The notes under the pieces were generated by a model. That model ran no database searches and had not been told where the DNA came from. It worked only from the letters and a program-made list of their open reading frames with translations. 34,625 nt of DNA, taken from assembly GCA_003170135.1 (NCBI GenBank), contig PMZR01000107.1, positions 48,760 to 83,384 on the forward strand, given 5' to 3'. Position 1 is the stretch's first letter. The number at the start of each line of letters is the position of its first letter. Source of the DNA: Acidobacteriota bacterium. GTDB lineage: Bacteria > Acidobacteriota > Vicinamibacteria > Vicinamibacterales > Fen-181. Shown here one piece after another: positions 7,982 to 14,142 of this stretch. The position numbers were made by a program, and so were the translations under genes.

Positions 7982-8442
7982 ATGTCCACTGGCTCACGTC
8001 TCGTCATCGTCGGTGTTCTCGTGCTCGCTGTAGCGGTGGCCGTCGCGTTGCGCCGCGACGGCTCGGGCTCCACGCCTGCGGCTGTTGGGCCCACCACGGC
8101 CCCGGCGGTCCTCGACGCCGCCCGAACGTCCACGCCCCAGTCGGCCGGGATTCCTCGCCTCGTCGCATCGGCGCCGACAAGTGCATTCCGTGCAAGGCGA
8201 TGGTGCCGGTCCTCGACGCCTTGCGCCGCGAGTACGCCGGCAAGCTGCAGGTGGACTTCGTCGATGCGTGGAAGAACCCTGACGCGGCGGCCCCGTTCAA
8301 CGTGTACGGGATTCCGACGCAGATTTTCTTCGACCCCTCCGGGCGCGAACTGCAGCGCCATCTGGGCTTCATCTCGAAGGAAGAGATCCTCGAGACATGG
8401 CGACGACTGGGATTCCGCCTGACCGCGAACGAGAAGGGTTAG
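7982..8442 (+). pseudogene. Thioredoxin-family protein with a one-base frameshift
   Basis: The first part (from ATG 7982) encodes an N-terminal membrane anchor (MSTGSRLVIVGVLVLAVAVA) and a linker ending in AGIPRLV. The next frame continues with IGADKCIPCKAMVPVLDALR, VDFVDAWKNP, GIPTQIFFDPSGRE and HLGFISKEEIL, a thioredoxin fold with active site CIPC. The break is at about 8163-8168, where one missing base would restore a single ~153-residue protein. It is either a true disabling mutation or a base-calling error. Intact, it would be a membrane-anchored thiol oxidoreductase taking electrons from the CcdA-like protein next to it. Confidence 0.75.
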
Positions 8443-8445
8443 CGC

Positions 8446-9138
8446 GTGACCGACCTGTTGACGGCGCTCGCAGGGACGCTGAACGCCCAGCCTGAATTGG
8501 CACTGCTCGGCGCGTTTCTGTGGGGCGTCGCCAGCATTCTTCTCAGCCCCTGTCACCTGGCTGGCGTCCCGCTGATCGTGGCGTACACCGGGAGGAGCAC
8601 CACGCTCTCGTCGCGCCGGGCGGCCGGATTGTCCACGGTCTTCGCCCTCGGCATCCTGGTGACCGTCGCGATCATTGGCGCCTTTTCGGTCGTCGCTGGA
8701 CGGATGCTCGGCGCGCTCGGCGGCATCACCAACTACGTGGTGGCCGGATTGCTCTTCGTAGTCGGCCTGGAGATGCTTGGTGCCTGGCCATTCCAGTGGA
8801 CGGGCCTGCCGCGGCCGGAGACCACGCGACGGGGCCTGGCTGGCGCGTTCCTGTTCGGCCTCGCCTTCGGAAGCGCGCTTGGCCCTTGCACGTTTGCGTT
8901 CCTCGGGCCGGTCATGGGCGCGACCGTGCAGACGGCTGGCACGCGGCCGGTCTTCGCGGGGCTGTTGATGCTGGCCTACGCCGTTGGGCACTGCGGTGTG
9001 CTCGCGCTGGCGGGGGCCAGTGGTCCGCTGCTGGCACGCTACGCCGCGTGGAGCGACCGCGGCGTGAGCGTCCTCCGCCGTACTTGTGGGGTGTTGGTGG
9101 TGGCCGGTGGGCTCTACCTGGTCTACGCGGCTCCATAG
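8446..9138 (+). CDS. CcdA/DsbD-like transmembrane thiol electron carrier
   Basis: A 230-residue membrane protein of the cytochrome c biogenesis CcdA family with about six helices. The paired cysteines lie in SILLSPCHLAGVPLI (helix 1) and GSALGPCTFAFLGPV (helix 4), the arrangement that passes reducing equivalents across the inner membrane. It starts at GTG 8446, three bases after the thioredoxin stop. Together with the thioredoxin-like genes on both sides it suggests the island carries its own periplasmic thiol-reducing path. Extra cysteines occur late in the protein (GHCGV, RRTCG). Confidence 0.87.
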   Translation: MTDLLTALAGTLNAQPELALLGAFLWGVASILLSPCHLAGVPLIVAYTGRSTTLSSRRAAGLSTVFALGILVTVAIIGAFSVVAGRMLGALGGITNYVVAGLLFVVGLEMLGAWPFQWTGLPRPETTRRGLAGAFLFGLAFGSALGPCTFAFLGPVMGATVQTAGTRPVFAGLLMLAYAVGHCGVLALAGASGPLLARYAAWSDRGVSVLRRTCGVLVVAGGLYLVYAAP

Positions 9139-9198
9139 AGCGCGACGCTGCGTGAGATCGTCGACGGTTCCTGCTGGCGGTCCCCATCGAGTGACGTC

Positions 9199-9723
9199 AT
9201 GTCCGAACACCACGACAGTGCCCCGCCGTCGAATGCTCCGACAGCGCCCGCCGACCCGATAGGCGCGGCGTCTGTCGACCGGTCGGGGCAACTGGTTGTG
9301 GCCGCCGACGTGCTTGCTCGCGCGGGCATCGTGCCCGGCCAGGATGTCGTGATCGAGGCAGGCGCTGAGGGCGTCCGCGTCGTGCCCGACGCGCTGCGGA
9401 AGGTCTACATCGAGACCACAAGCCGCTGCAACCTCGATTGCGTGATGTGCGTTCGGCATGGCTGGCAGGAGCCGCTCAAAGACATGCCGCGCCGGGTGAA
9501 CGAGCACGTCGTCGGCCACGTCGACGGGCAGCCGCTCGCCGAGATCTGGCGCGCGCCCGCGTTCCGGGCATTCCGCCAGCGTGTGCGGGCATTCGACTTC
9601 CCGCCGTGCTTCCACTGCGGCGGCTGCCCGCTCACCGAGACCAACGGCGAGGATTGCTACCTGAACCTGCCGCCGGTCTGCGGCGAGTGCCTGTGGGCAC
9701 AGGGGATTGTGCTATGTCCATGA
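9199..9723 (+). pseudogene. Radical SAM/SPASM protein with the central barrel deleted in frame
   Basis: The 174-residue frame has an N-terminal AbrB-like strand-rich segment (GQLVVAADVLARAGIVPGQD), the radical SAM cluster motif TTSRCNLDCVMCVRHGWQEP, then directly a SPASM-type C-terminus (DGQPLAEIWRAPAFRAFRQR, FPPCFHCGGCPL, ETNGEDCYLN, CGECLWAQGIVLCP). Both ends match radical SAM proteins annotated as maturases of tungsten-cofactor oxidoreductases. The ~250-280 residues between them, which form the barrel, are absent; the join falls near KDMPRRVNEH (about 9480-9500). No frameshift results. It cannot be a normal radical SAM enzyme, but both cluster-binding ends remain, so a residual iron-sulfur or thiol role is possible. 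Confidence 0.72.
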
Positions 9724-10766
9724 TTATCTCGGAGAGCGTCGGGAAGAACCGGCTGCCCCGGTACCTGTCCACCTGTGCGGCGGCCCTCGTGGTCTGGGTG
9801 GTTCTCTACGGACGGCTGCAACCGTTCGCCGCGTGGCTCACCTACCGGGTCATCAGTCTCGAACGCGGGTCTCATCTCGCCTCGGCGGTGGAGTTCTTCG
9901 TCTTCGAATCGCCGAAGGTGCTGCTGCTCCTGGTGCTCGTGGTCTTCGGCGTCGGCATCCTCCGCTCCTTCTTCACCCCGGAGCGAACACGCCGCGTTCT
10001 CGCCGGCAGACGTGAGTCCGTCGGCAACGTCCTCGCGGCGCTGCTCGGCATCGTCACACCCTTCTGTTCGTGCTCGGCCGTGCCACTCTTCATCGGCTTC
10101 GTCACCGCGGGCGTACCGCTCGGTGTCACCTTCTCGTTTCTCGTCTCAGCACCGATGGTCAACGAGGTGGCGGTCGTGCTGCTCTTCGGCCTCTTTGGGT
10201 GGAAAGTGGCCGGCCTCTACATGGGCACGGGCGTAGCGATCGCGATCGTGTCGGGCTGGACGATCGGGCGTTTGCGCCTGGAACGCCACGTCGAGGACTG
10301 GGTGTTCAAGACGCCAACCGGCGACGCCGGCATCGCGGAGAGGCGTCTGGAGTGGGCCGACCGCCTCGAGGCCGGCTGGCAGGCGATGAAGGACATCGTC
10401 GGCAAGGTCTGGCCGTACGTGCTGCTCGGGATCGCCGTCGGCGCCGGCATTCACGGCTACGTGCCGGAGAACTTCATGGCGTCCATCATGGGCAAGGGCG
10501 CCTGGTGGAGCGTCCCGCTGGCGGTGCTCATCGGCATCCCGATGTACTCCAACGCGGCCGGTATCATCCCCGTGGTGCAGGCGCTGCTCGGTAAGGGTGC
10601 GGCACTCGGCACGGTGCTCGCGTTCATGATGGCTGTCATCGGACTCTCGCTTCCGGAAACGATCATCCTGCGCCGCGTGCTCAAGCCGACGCTCATCGCG
10701 GTGTTCGTCGGCGTCGTCGGGACCGGCATTCTCCTCGTCGGGTATCTCTTCAACGTCATCTTCTAA
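9714..10766 (+). CDS. ArsP-like permease (DUF318 family), candidate organoarsenical exporter
   Basis: A 350-residue membrane protein with about eight helices. The family hallmark LLGIVTPFCSCSAVPLFIGF (a CSCS motif) is followed by FSFLVSAPMVNEVAVVL, and the second half repeats the theme at IGIPMYSNAAGIIPVVQALL. This permease family includes ArsP, which exports trivalent methylated and aromatic arsenicals. With ArsM in the same operon, export of methylarsenite is the likely role, though the wider family is poorly characterised. ATG 9714 overlaps the end of the preceding frame by 10 bases, so translation is probably coupled. Confidence 0.82.
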   Translation: MSMIISESVGKNRLPRYLSTCAAALVVWVVLYGRLQPFAAWLTYRVISLERGSHLASAVEFFVFESPKVLLLLVLVVFGVGILRSFFTPERTRRVLAGRRESVGNVLAALLGIVTPFCSCSAVPLFIGFVTAGVPLGVTFSFLVSAPMVNEVAVVLLFGLFGWKVAGLYMGTGVAIAIVSGWTIGRLRLERHVEDWVFKTPTGDAGIAERRLEWADRLEAGWQAMKDIVGKVWPYVLLGIAVGAGIHGYVPENFMASIMGKGAWWSVPLAVLIGIPMYSNAAGIIPVVQALLGKGAALGTVLAFMMAVIGLSLPETIILRRVLKPTLIAVFVGVVGTGILLVGYLFNVIF

Positions 10767-10777
10767 GGGAGTGAGTC

Positions 10778-11011
10778 ATGAAGATCGTCGTGTACGGACC
10801 GGGCTGCGCCCGGTGCCATGAAACCGAGCGCATCGTGCGGCACGTCATCGAACAGCTTGGTCTCGCCGCGGACGTGCAAAAGGTGAGCGACTACCAGGCC
10901 ATGGCGGCAGCGGGCGTCCTGGCCACGCCGGCGGTGAGCATCGACGGGGTGATGAAGGTATCGGGACGCATTCCGAAGTCGGAAGAGGTCCGAGGCTGGC
11001 TCGGCGCGTGA
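10778..11011 (+). CDS. Small CxxC thioredoxin-fold protein
   Basis: A 77-residue protein of the small archaeal/bacterial thioredoxin-like group (MTH895 type): KIVVYGPGCARCHETERIV with active site CARC, then the cis-proline strand LATPAVSIDGVMKVSGRIP and a final helix EEVRGWLG. It has no signal peptide and should be cytoplasmic. Such proteins are commonly encoded right after DUF318 permeases and may reduce or deliver the permease's substrate. AAGGGAG lies 7 bases before ATG 10778. It is the last gene of the island operon, about 75 bases from the tRNA. Confidence 0.85.
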   Translation: MKIVVYGPGCARCHETERIVRHVIEQLGLAADVQKVSDYQAMAAAGVLATPAVSIDGVMKVSGRIPKSEEVRGWLGA

Positions 11012-11084
11012 TCTTGCATCGCCTCGGTGCCGAGGGCGGTGCGGAGCCGAGACGTGGTCTATTGCTGCCGCTCGAGCGTCGGTG

Positions 11085-11174
11085 TGGCGGAGAGAGAGGG
11101 ATTCGAACCCTCGGTAGAGTTTCCCCTACACACGCTTTCCAAGCGTGCACCTTCAGCCTCTCGGTCATCTCTCC
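11085..11174 (-). tRNA. tRNA-Ser, anticodon GGA
   Basis: Read on the minus strand from 11174 to 11085. The acceptor GGAGAGA (11174-11168) pairs with TCTCTCC (11095-11089), with discriminator G (11088) and an encoded CCA (11087-11085). The anticodon loop CTTGGAAAG gives GGA, reading serine UCC. A long variable arm (TAGGGGAAACTCTA) and T-loop GGTTCGAATCC confirm a class II tRNA-Ser. Its 3' 24 bases are duplicated at 3702-3725, marking it as the island insertion site; the tRNA itself remains intact. Confidence 0.95.
11088..11111 (-). repeat. Right island boundary: 3' end of tRNA-Ser (att-like)
   Basis: This 24-bp segment within the intact tRNA-Ser gene is identical to 3702-3725. The identity covers the discriminator, acceptor 3' strand and T-arm, the usual core used by tRNA-targeting integrases, and is preserved so the tRNA stays functional. 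Confidence 0.8.
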
Positions 11175-11185
11175 GTGGCGGGGTT

Positions 11186-11208
11186 CCCGACGCGGCAGCC
11201 GCGTCGGG
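11186..11208. other. Perfect 10-bp stem hairpin upstream of the tRNA
   Basis: CCCGACGCGG at 11186-11195 and CCGCGTCGGG at 11199-11208 pair perfectly around a 3-base loop, 12 bases upstream of the tRNA 5' end. No T-run follows, so it is not a standard intrinsic terminator; it may insulate the tRNA transcript. Confidence 0.6.
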
Positions 11209-11568
11209 TGCTGCCTCAGGCTGTGGAATTCACAGTCTAGCGCGGATGGGCGAGCGGATCCAATCCCGCCATCACGGGTCGAGCTTGCGTCACGCGCGCT
11301 CGTCACGACACCGTAACGAATCCGATCGACACGTCAATCGCGAATCGCGCCGTTCACGGGGTGAGCACCCGGCCGCCGCCGGTCATCGCCCGTTTTGTCG
11401 CAGCGGCCGCGCGCCGACCTCAACATCACGATCGACAGAAACGTCCGTCTTCATCAGCTGGCACAACGGCTGACGCAGTGCGCTATACTGATTGGCACCT
11501 AACAACGTGCTTTTCGGCCGAGGAAGCCGGGGCGTGAATGCCGGGCGCCTGACCCCGACCTGTCGCGT
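11209..11568. other. Intergenic region upstream of the histidine kinase
   Basis: I find no gene in these 360 bases. A TATACT box at 11484-11489 is the best -10 candidate for the kinase, about 80 bases before its start, but no convincing -35 accompanies it. Confidence 0.4.
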
Positions 11569-13152
11569 TTGAGAGTCCACGTGCCCCACCGACGACTTGG
11601 GCAGTACCTGCTGGCCTGCGCGATCGTGGCCGCCGCGACCTTGCTGCGCCAGGTCGTCGACCCGCTCGTTCACGACCAGATCCCCTACTTCATCTACGTC
11701 GCCTCGGTCGTCGTCGCCACCTGGTTCTGCGGTGTCGAGGGGGGCATCCTCAGCACCGTCGTCGCGGCCTTTGCCGGCAACTATTTTTTCGTGTCGCCCC
11801 GCTACGAGTTCATCCCGCACGGCGAAGACTGGATCGCGATGAGCCTGTTCACGCCGGTGGCGCTCGGGCTGGTGTGGCTGGTGGGACGCTGGAAGCGTGC
11901 AGAGCGGGAGCTTCAGGCCCAGGCGGACACGCTGCGGGCGCAAGCGGAGGAACTGCGGGCGCTCAACGCGGAGGCGGAACGCGTGAACCGCGTGAAGGAC
12001 GAGTTCCTGGCCACGCTGTCGCACGAGTTGCGCACACCGCTCAACGCGATCCTCGGCTGGGGGCACATGCTCGAAGCGGGGCAACTCGCCCCCGACCGCG
12101 AGCGGGACGCGGTGCGCACCATCGTCCGCAACGCCCACGCGCAAACGCGCATCGTCAACGACGTGCTCGACGTGTCGCGGATCGTCAGCGGCAAGATGCA
12201 ACTCGATCTGGCGACGGTCGACCTGGCGTGCGTGGTCGCGGCGGCGCTGGACGCCGTTCGTCCGGCGGCGGAAGCCAAGAGCATCGACGTCCAGATGACC
12301 TGCGCACCTCGCTCGGTCATCGTCGGCGATCCCGACCGGCTGCAGCAGATGGCGTGGAACCTGCTGTCCAACGCGGTGAAGTTCACGCCGAGGCACGGGC
12401 ACGTGGACGTGCGGGTGGAGGCGAAGGAGTCGCAGGTCGTGCTGAGGGTGGCGGACAGCGGCATCGGCATCGCGCCCGAGTTCATGCCGCACCTGTTCGA
12501 GCGGTTTCGGCAGGCCGACGGGTCAACGACACGCCGGCACGGTGGCCTCGGCCTGGGGCTGGCGATCGTGCGCCACCTCGCCGAACTGCACGGCGGAACG
12601 GTCAGCGCGGAGAGCCCCGGCCGCAATCACGGTGCGACGTTCACGGTCACGTTCCCGGTCCGCGCCATCATCCCCGCGGGAGGCGAGGCGCCCCCGAGAA
12701 CGCCTGGCGGGCCGGCAGACGACGACGTGGTGACGGCCGCGCCGGCCCTGCACGGGATTCGCGTGCTCGTCGTCGACGACGAGCAGGATGCGCGAGAGAT
12801 GGTGCAGTCGGCGCTCATCGCGTTCGGCGCAAGCGTGCGTGCCGTCGCTTCCGCGGACGAGGCGCGGCAGGTCCTTCGCATCTGGCGCCCGGACGTGCTG
12901 GTGGCCGATATCGGAATGCCCGACGAGGACGGCTACTCCCTGATCTCGAGCGTCCGCGCGCTGGCTCCCGCCGACGGCGGGGCGATCCCGGCGGCGGCCC
13001 TCACCGCCTACGCCCAGGACGACGACCGCACGCGTGCGTTGGCCGCCGGCTACCAGGAACACGTCGCCAAGCCGGTCGCGCCGCAGGAACTGGCCGTCGT
13101 GGTGGCGAACCTTGCCGGTCGAGGCGCGTCCAGCCCTGGGGTCAGGTCTTGA
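11569..13152 (+). CDS. Hybrid sensor histidine kinase with DUF4118-like membrane domain and receiver
   Basis: A 527-residue protein. Residues ~10-105 form a KdpD-like DUF4118 membrane domain of about four helices. A coiled coil (~107-142) follows. The HisKA box FLATLSHELRTPLNAILGW has phospho-acceptor His152. The ATPase domain has the N box NLLSNAVKF, G1 VADSGIGIAP and G2 HGGLGLGLAIVRHL. A C-terminal receiver begins at IRVLVVDDEQDA, with phospho-acceptor Asp447 (ADIGMP) and Lys501 (AKPV). The signal is unknown. Start codons TTG 11569 and GTG 11581 are both possible. The stop lies inside the inverted-repeat element at 13137-13345, so the last residues (PGVRS) come from that element. No partner regulator is adjacent. 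Confidence 0.9.
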   Translation: MRVHVPHRRLGQYLLACAIVAAATLLRQVVDPLVHDQIPYFIYVASVVVATWFCGVEGGILSTVVAAFAGNYFFVSPRYEFIPHGEDWIAMSLFTPVALGLVWLVGRWKRAERELQAQADTLRAQAEELRALNAEAERVNRVKDEFLATLSHELRTPLNAILGWGHMLEAGQLAPDRERDAVRTIVRNAHAQTRIVNDVLDVSRIVSGKMQLDLATVDLACVVAAALDAVRPAAEAKSIDVQMTCAPRSVIVGDPDRLQQMAWNLLSNAVKFTPRHGHVDVRVEAKESQVVLRVADSGIGIAPEFMPHLFERFRQADGSTTRRHGGLGLGLAIVRHLAELHGGTVSAESPGRNHGATFTVTFPVRAIIPAGGEAPPRTPGGPADDDVVTAAPALHGIRVLVVDDEQDAREMVQSALIAFGASVRAVASADEARQVLRIWRPDVLVADIGMPDEDGYSLISSVRALAPADGGAIPAAALTAYAQDDDRTRALAAGYQEHVAKPVAPQELAVVVANLAGRGASSPGVRS

Positions 13153-13345
13153 ATTGCCGCTTTTTTCACGACCTGCCCCGCGCTGCCCGGTGAGTCTCTG
13201 CTGCGACACGTGAAAACCCTGGCAATTCAGCGAGCGCCGGCGAGTCGATCTCGCGTTGTCGGTCCTTCGCGACCTTCTGCCGACCTTCAGGGCAGCTTGC
13301 TGGTGCCAGGACGTGAAAAAACTGGCAATTCAAGACCTGACCCCA
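13137..13345. repeat. 209-bp inverted-repeat element (MITE-like) between two convergent genes
   Basis: A 33-bp left arm (13137-13169, starting TGGGGTCAGGTCTTGAATTG) is matched at 31 of 33 positions by the reverse complement of 13313-13345. A third, partial copy of the inner part (ACGTGAAAACCCTGGCAATTCA) occurs at 13207-13228. There is no coding capacity inside. The termini resemble those of small non-autonomous elements. The kinase stop codon lies in the left arm and the last ~19 codons of mug cross the right arm. Confidence 0.75.
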
Positions 13346-13961
13346 CCGAGCGATGGTGCTTCAGCGCGCGGAACGCGGCCAGCATCTCCGCGTAGGTGAA
13401 GTTCGCGTTGCGGCCGCTCGGATTGGGCAGGACGAAGACGGCGGCGCCCGCGAGCGTTTCGGGCTGCAGGCCAAGAACTGCTCGCCGCCGGCTTGAAGCC
13501 CGGCGGTCCTGGAGTCTGGCCTTGCCGGCCCCACCTGCCTGACCTGCGCTATCCGCACTACCTGGCCTACCCACCGTGGCTGCCCTGCCTGCCGCGAACA
13601 GCGCGCGATAGAGCGTGACACCGGTCAGCGCGACGACCTCGGGGCGGAAGCGCCCGATCTTGGCAAGCAGCCGGCGGCGGCCGGCCTGGTACTCGCGCGG
13701 ATCGAGATCGCCGATGCCGGGCGTCGGCCGCGCCACCAGGTTCGTGATGCCATAACCCCATTCCGGCAACCGCCAGTCGTCCTCGGGACCGATGGCCTCG
13801 GGCACGAGGCCGGACTCGTGGAGCAGTTTCCAGAACCGGTTCGAGTAGCCGGCGAAGTGATGCCCGATCTGCGCGGACCGGATGCCGGGGTTGATCCCGA
13901 CAAACAGCACGCGGACGCCAGGGTGGATGTGGTCGGGGAGACGGGGCGGGGGGGTGGTCAC
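13287..13961 (-). CDS. mug: Mismatch-specific uracil-DNA glycosylase (Mug/TDG family) with insertion
   Basis: Mug excises uracil and related bases from G:U and G:T mismatches. The family motifs are VRVLFVGINPGIRSAQIGHH (active-site loop), SNRFWKLLHESGL, GYGITNLVARPT, ALTGVTLYRALF and VFVLPNPSGRNANFTYAEML (DNA-wedge loop). Two oddities stand out. About 35 residues rich in Gly/Ala/Arg (VGRPGSADSAGQ through RRASSRRRAVLG) are inserted between the LYRALFAAGRA helix and LGLQPETLAGA. The C-terminus after RALKHHRS is read from the neighbouring inverted-repeat element (ELPVFSRPGTSKLP). The start is GTG 13961 with no clear ribosome site; the upstream gap is filled by a repeat array. Confidence 0.85.
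   Translation of the reverse strand: MTTPPPRLPDHIHPGVRVLFVGINPGIRSAQIGHHFAGYSNRFWKLLHESGLVPEAIGPEDDWRLPEWGYGITNLVARPTPGIGDLDPREYQAGRRRLLAKIGRFRPEVVALTGVTLYRALFAAGRAATVGRPGSADSAGQAGGAGKARLQDRRASSRRRAVLGLQPETLAGAAVFVLPNPSGRNANFTYAEMLAAFRALKHHRSVGSGLELPVFSRPGTSKLP
13470..13590. repeat. Repeat-like insert inside mug
   Basis: This stretch encodes the extra ~35 residues of Mug. It contains a hairpin-like CGCCGGCTTGAAGCCCGGCG (13488-13507) and CCTGCCT/CCTGACCT/CCTGGCCT runs resembling degenerate short tandem repeats. Its length keeps the reading frame. It is probably a short repetitive element inserted in a surface loop. Confidence 0.5.
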
Positions 13962-13970
13962 GGGGTATCA

Positions 13971-14140
13971 GTGCTTGGTGCTATGTGCTACGTGCTTCGT
14001 GCCATGTGCTTCGTGCCATGTGCGGGGTGCTGGTGCTGGGTGCTTCGTGCCTGGTGCTCGGCGCCGAGCACCCGGCACGAAGCACCAAGCACTAGCACTC
14101 AGCCCCCCGCACGTAGCACCCAGCACCTAGCACAAAGCAC
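13971..14140. repeat. 170-bp array of degenerate heptads (GTGCNNN) forming a giant hairpin
   Basis: The left half is about 13 consecutive 7-base units (GTGCTTG, GTGCTAT, GTGCTAC, GTGCTTC, GTGCCAT and so on). The right half is the inverted series (AGCACCC, AGCACCT...). The centre is a perfect 20-bp palindrome at 14053-14072 (GGTGCTCGGCGCCGAGCACC). The array fills nearly all the space between the glgB stop (14143) and the mug start (13961). Confidence 0.85.
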
Positions 14141-14142
14141 AC

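Larger units (their letters stand above)
3702..11111. mobile_element. Arsenic-resistance genomic island at tRNA-Ser(GGA)
   Basis: About 7.4 kb lies between two identical 24-bp direct repeats (3702-3725 and 11088-11111). The right repeat is the 3' end of an intact tRNA-Ser gene and the left one is the detached copy, the geometry of an island integrated at a tRNA 3' end. Cargo is a HigB/HigA pair next to the left end, then an arsenic operon reaching to within 80 bases of the tRNA. I find no integrase. The 240 bases between the left repeat and higA (3726-3965) hold nothing I can name, and this is where one might have been lost. The island may be non-autonomous or fixed in place. Confidence 0.72.

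Noticed and set aside
7174..9615. An open frame of 813 codons on the minus strand
   Set aside because: It lies opposite acr3, the thioredoxin, ccdA and the SPASM gene. Its composition (Arg/His/Asp-rich, no domains) is that of an antisense frame in GC-rich DNA.
11186..11208. Intrinsic terminator call
   Set aside because: The stem is perfect but no T-run follows on either strand; recorded only as a hairpin.
11455..11475. Sigma-54 type promoter (TGGCAC near 11459)
   Set aside because: The spacing and the -12 element do not match the TGGCAC-N5-TTGC pattern well enough.
13971..14140. Possible CRISPR array
   Set aside because: Units are only 7 bases, degenerate, contiguous and inverted about a centre. 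There are no spacers of 25-40 bases and no cas genes.
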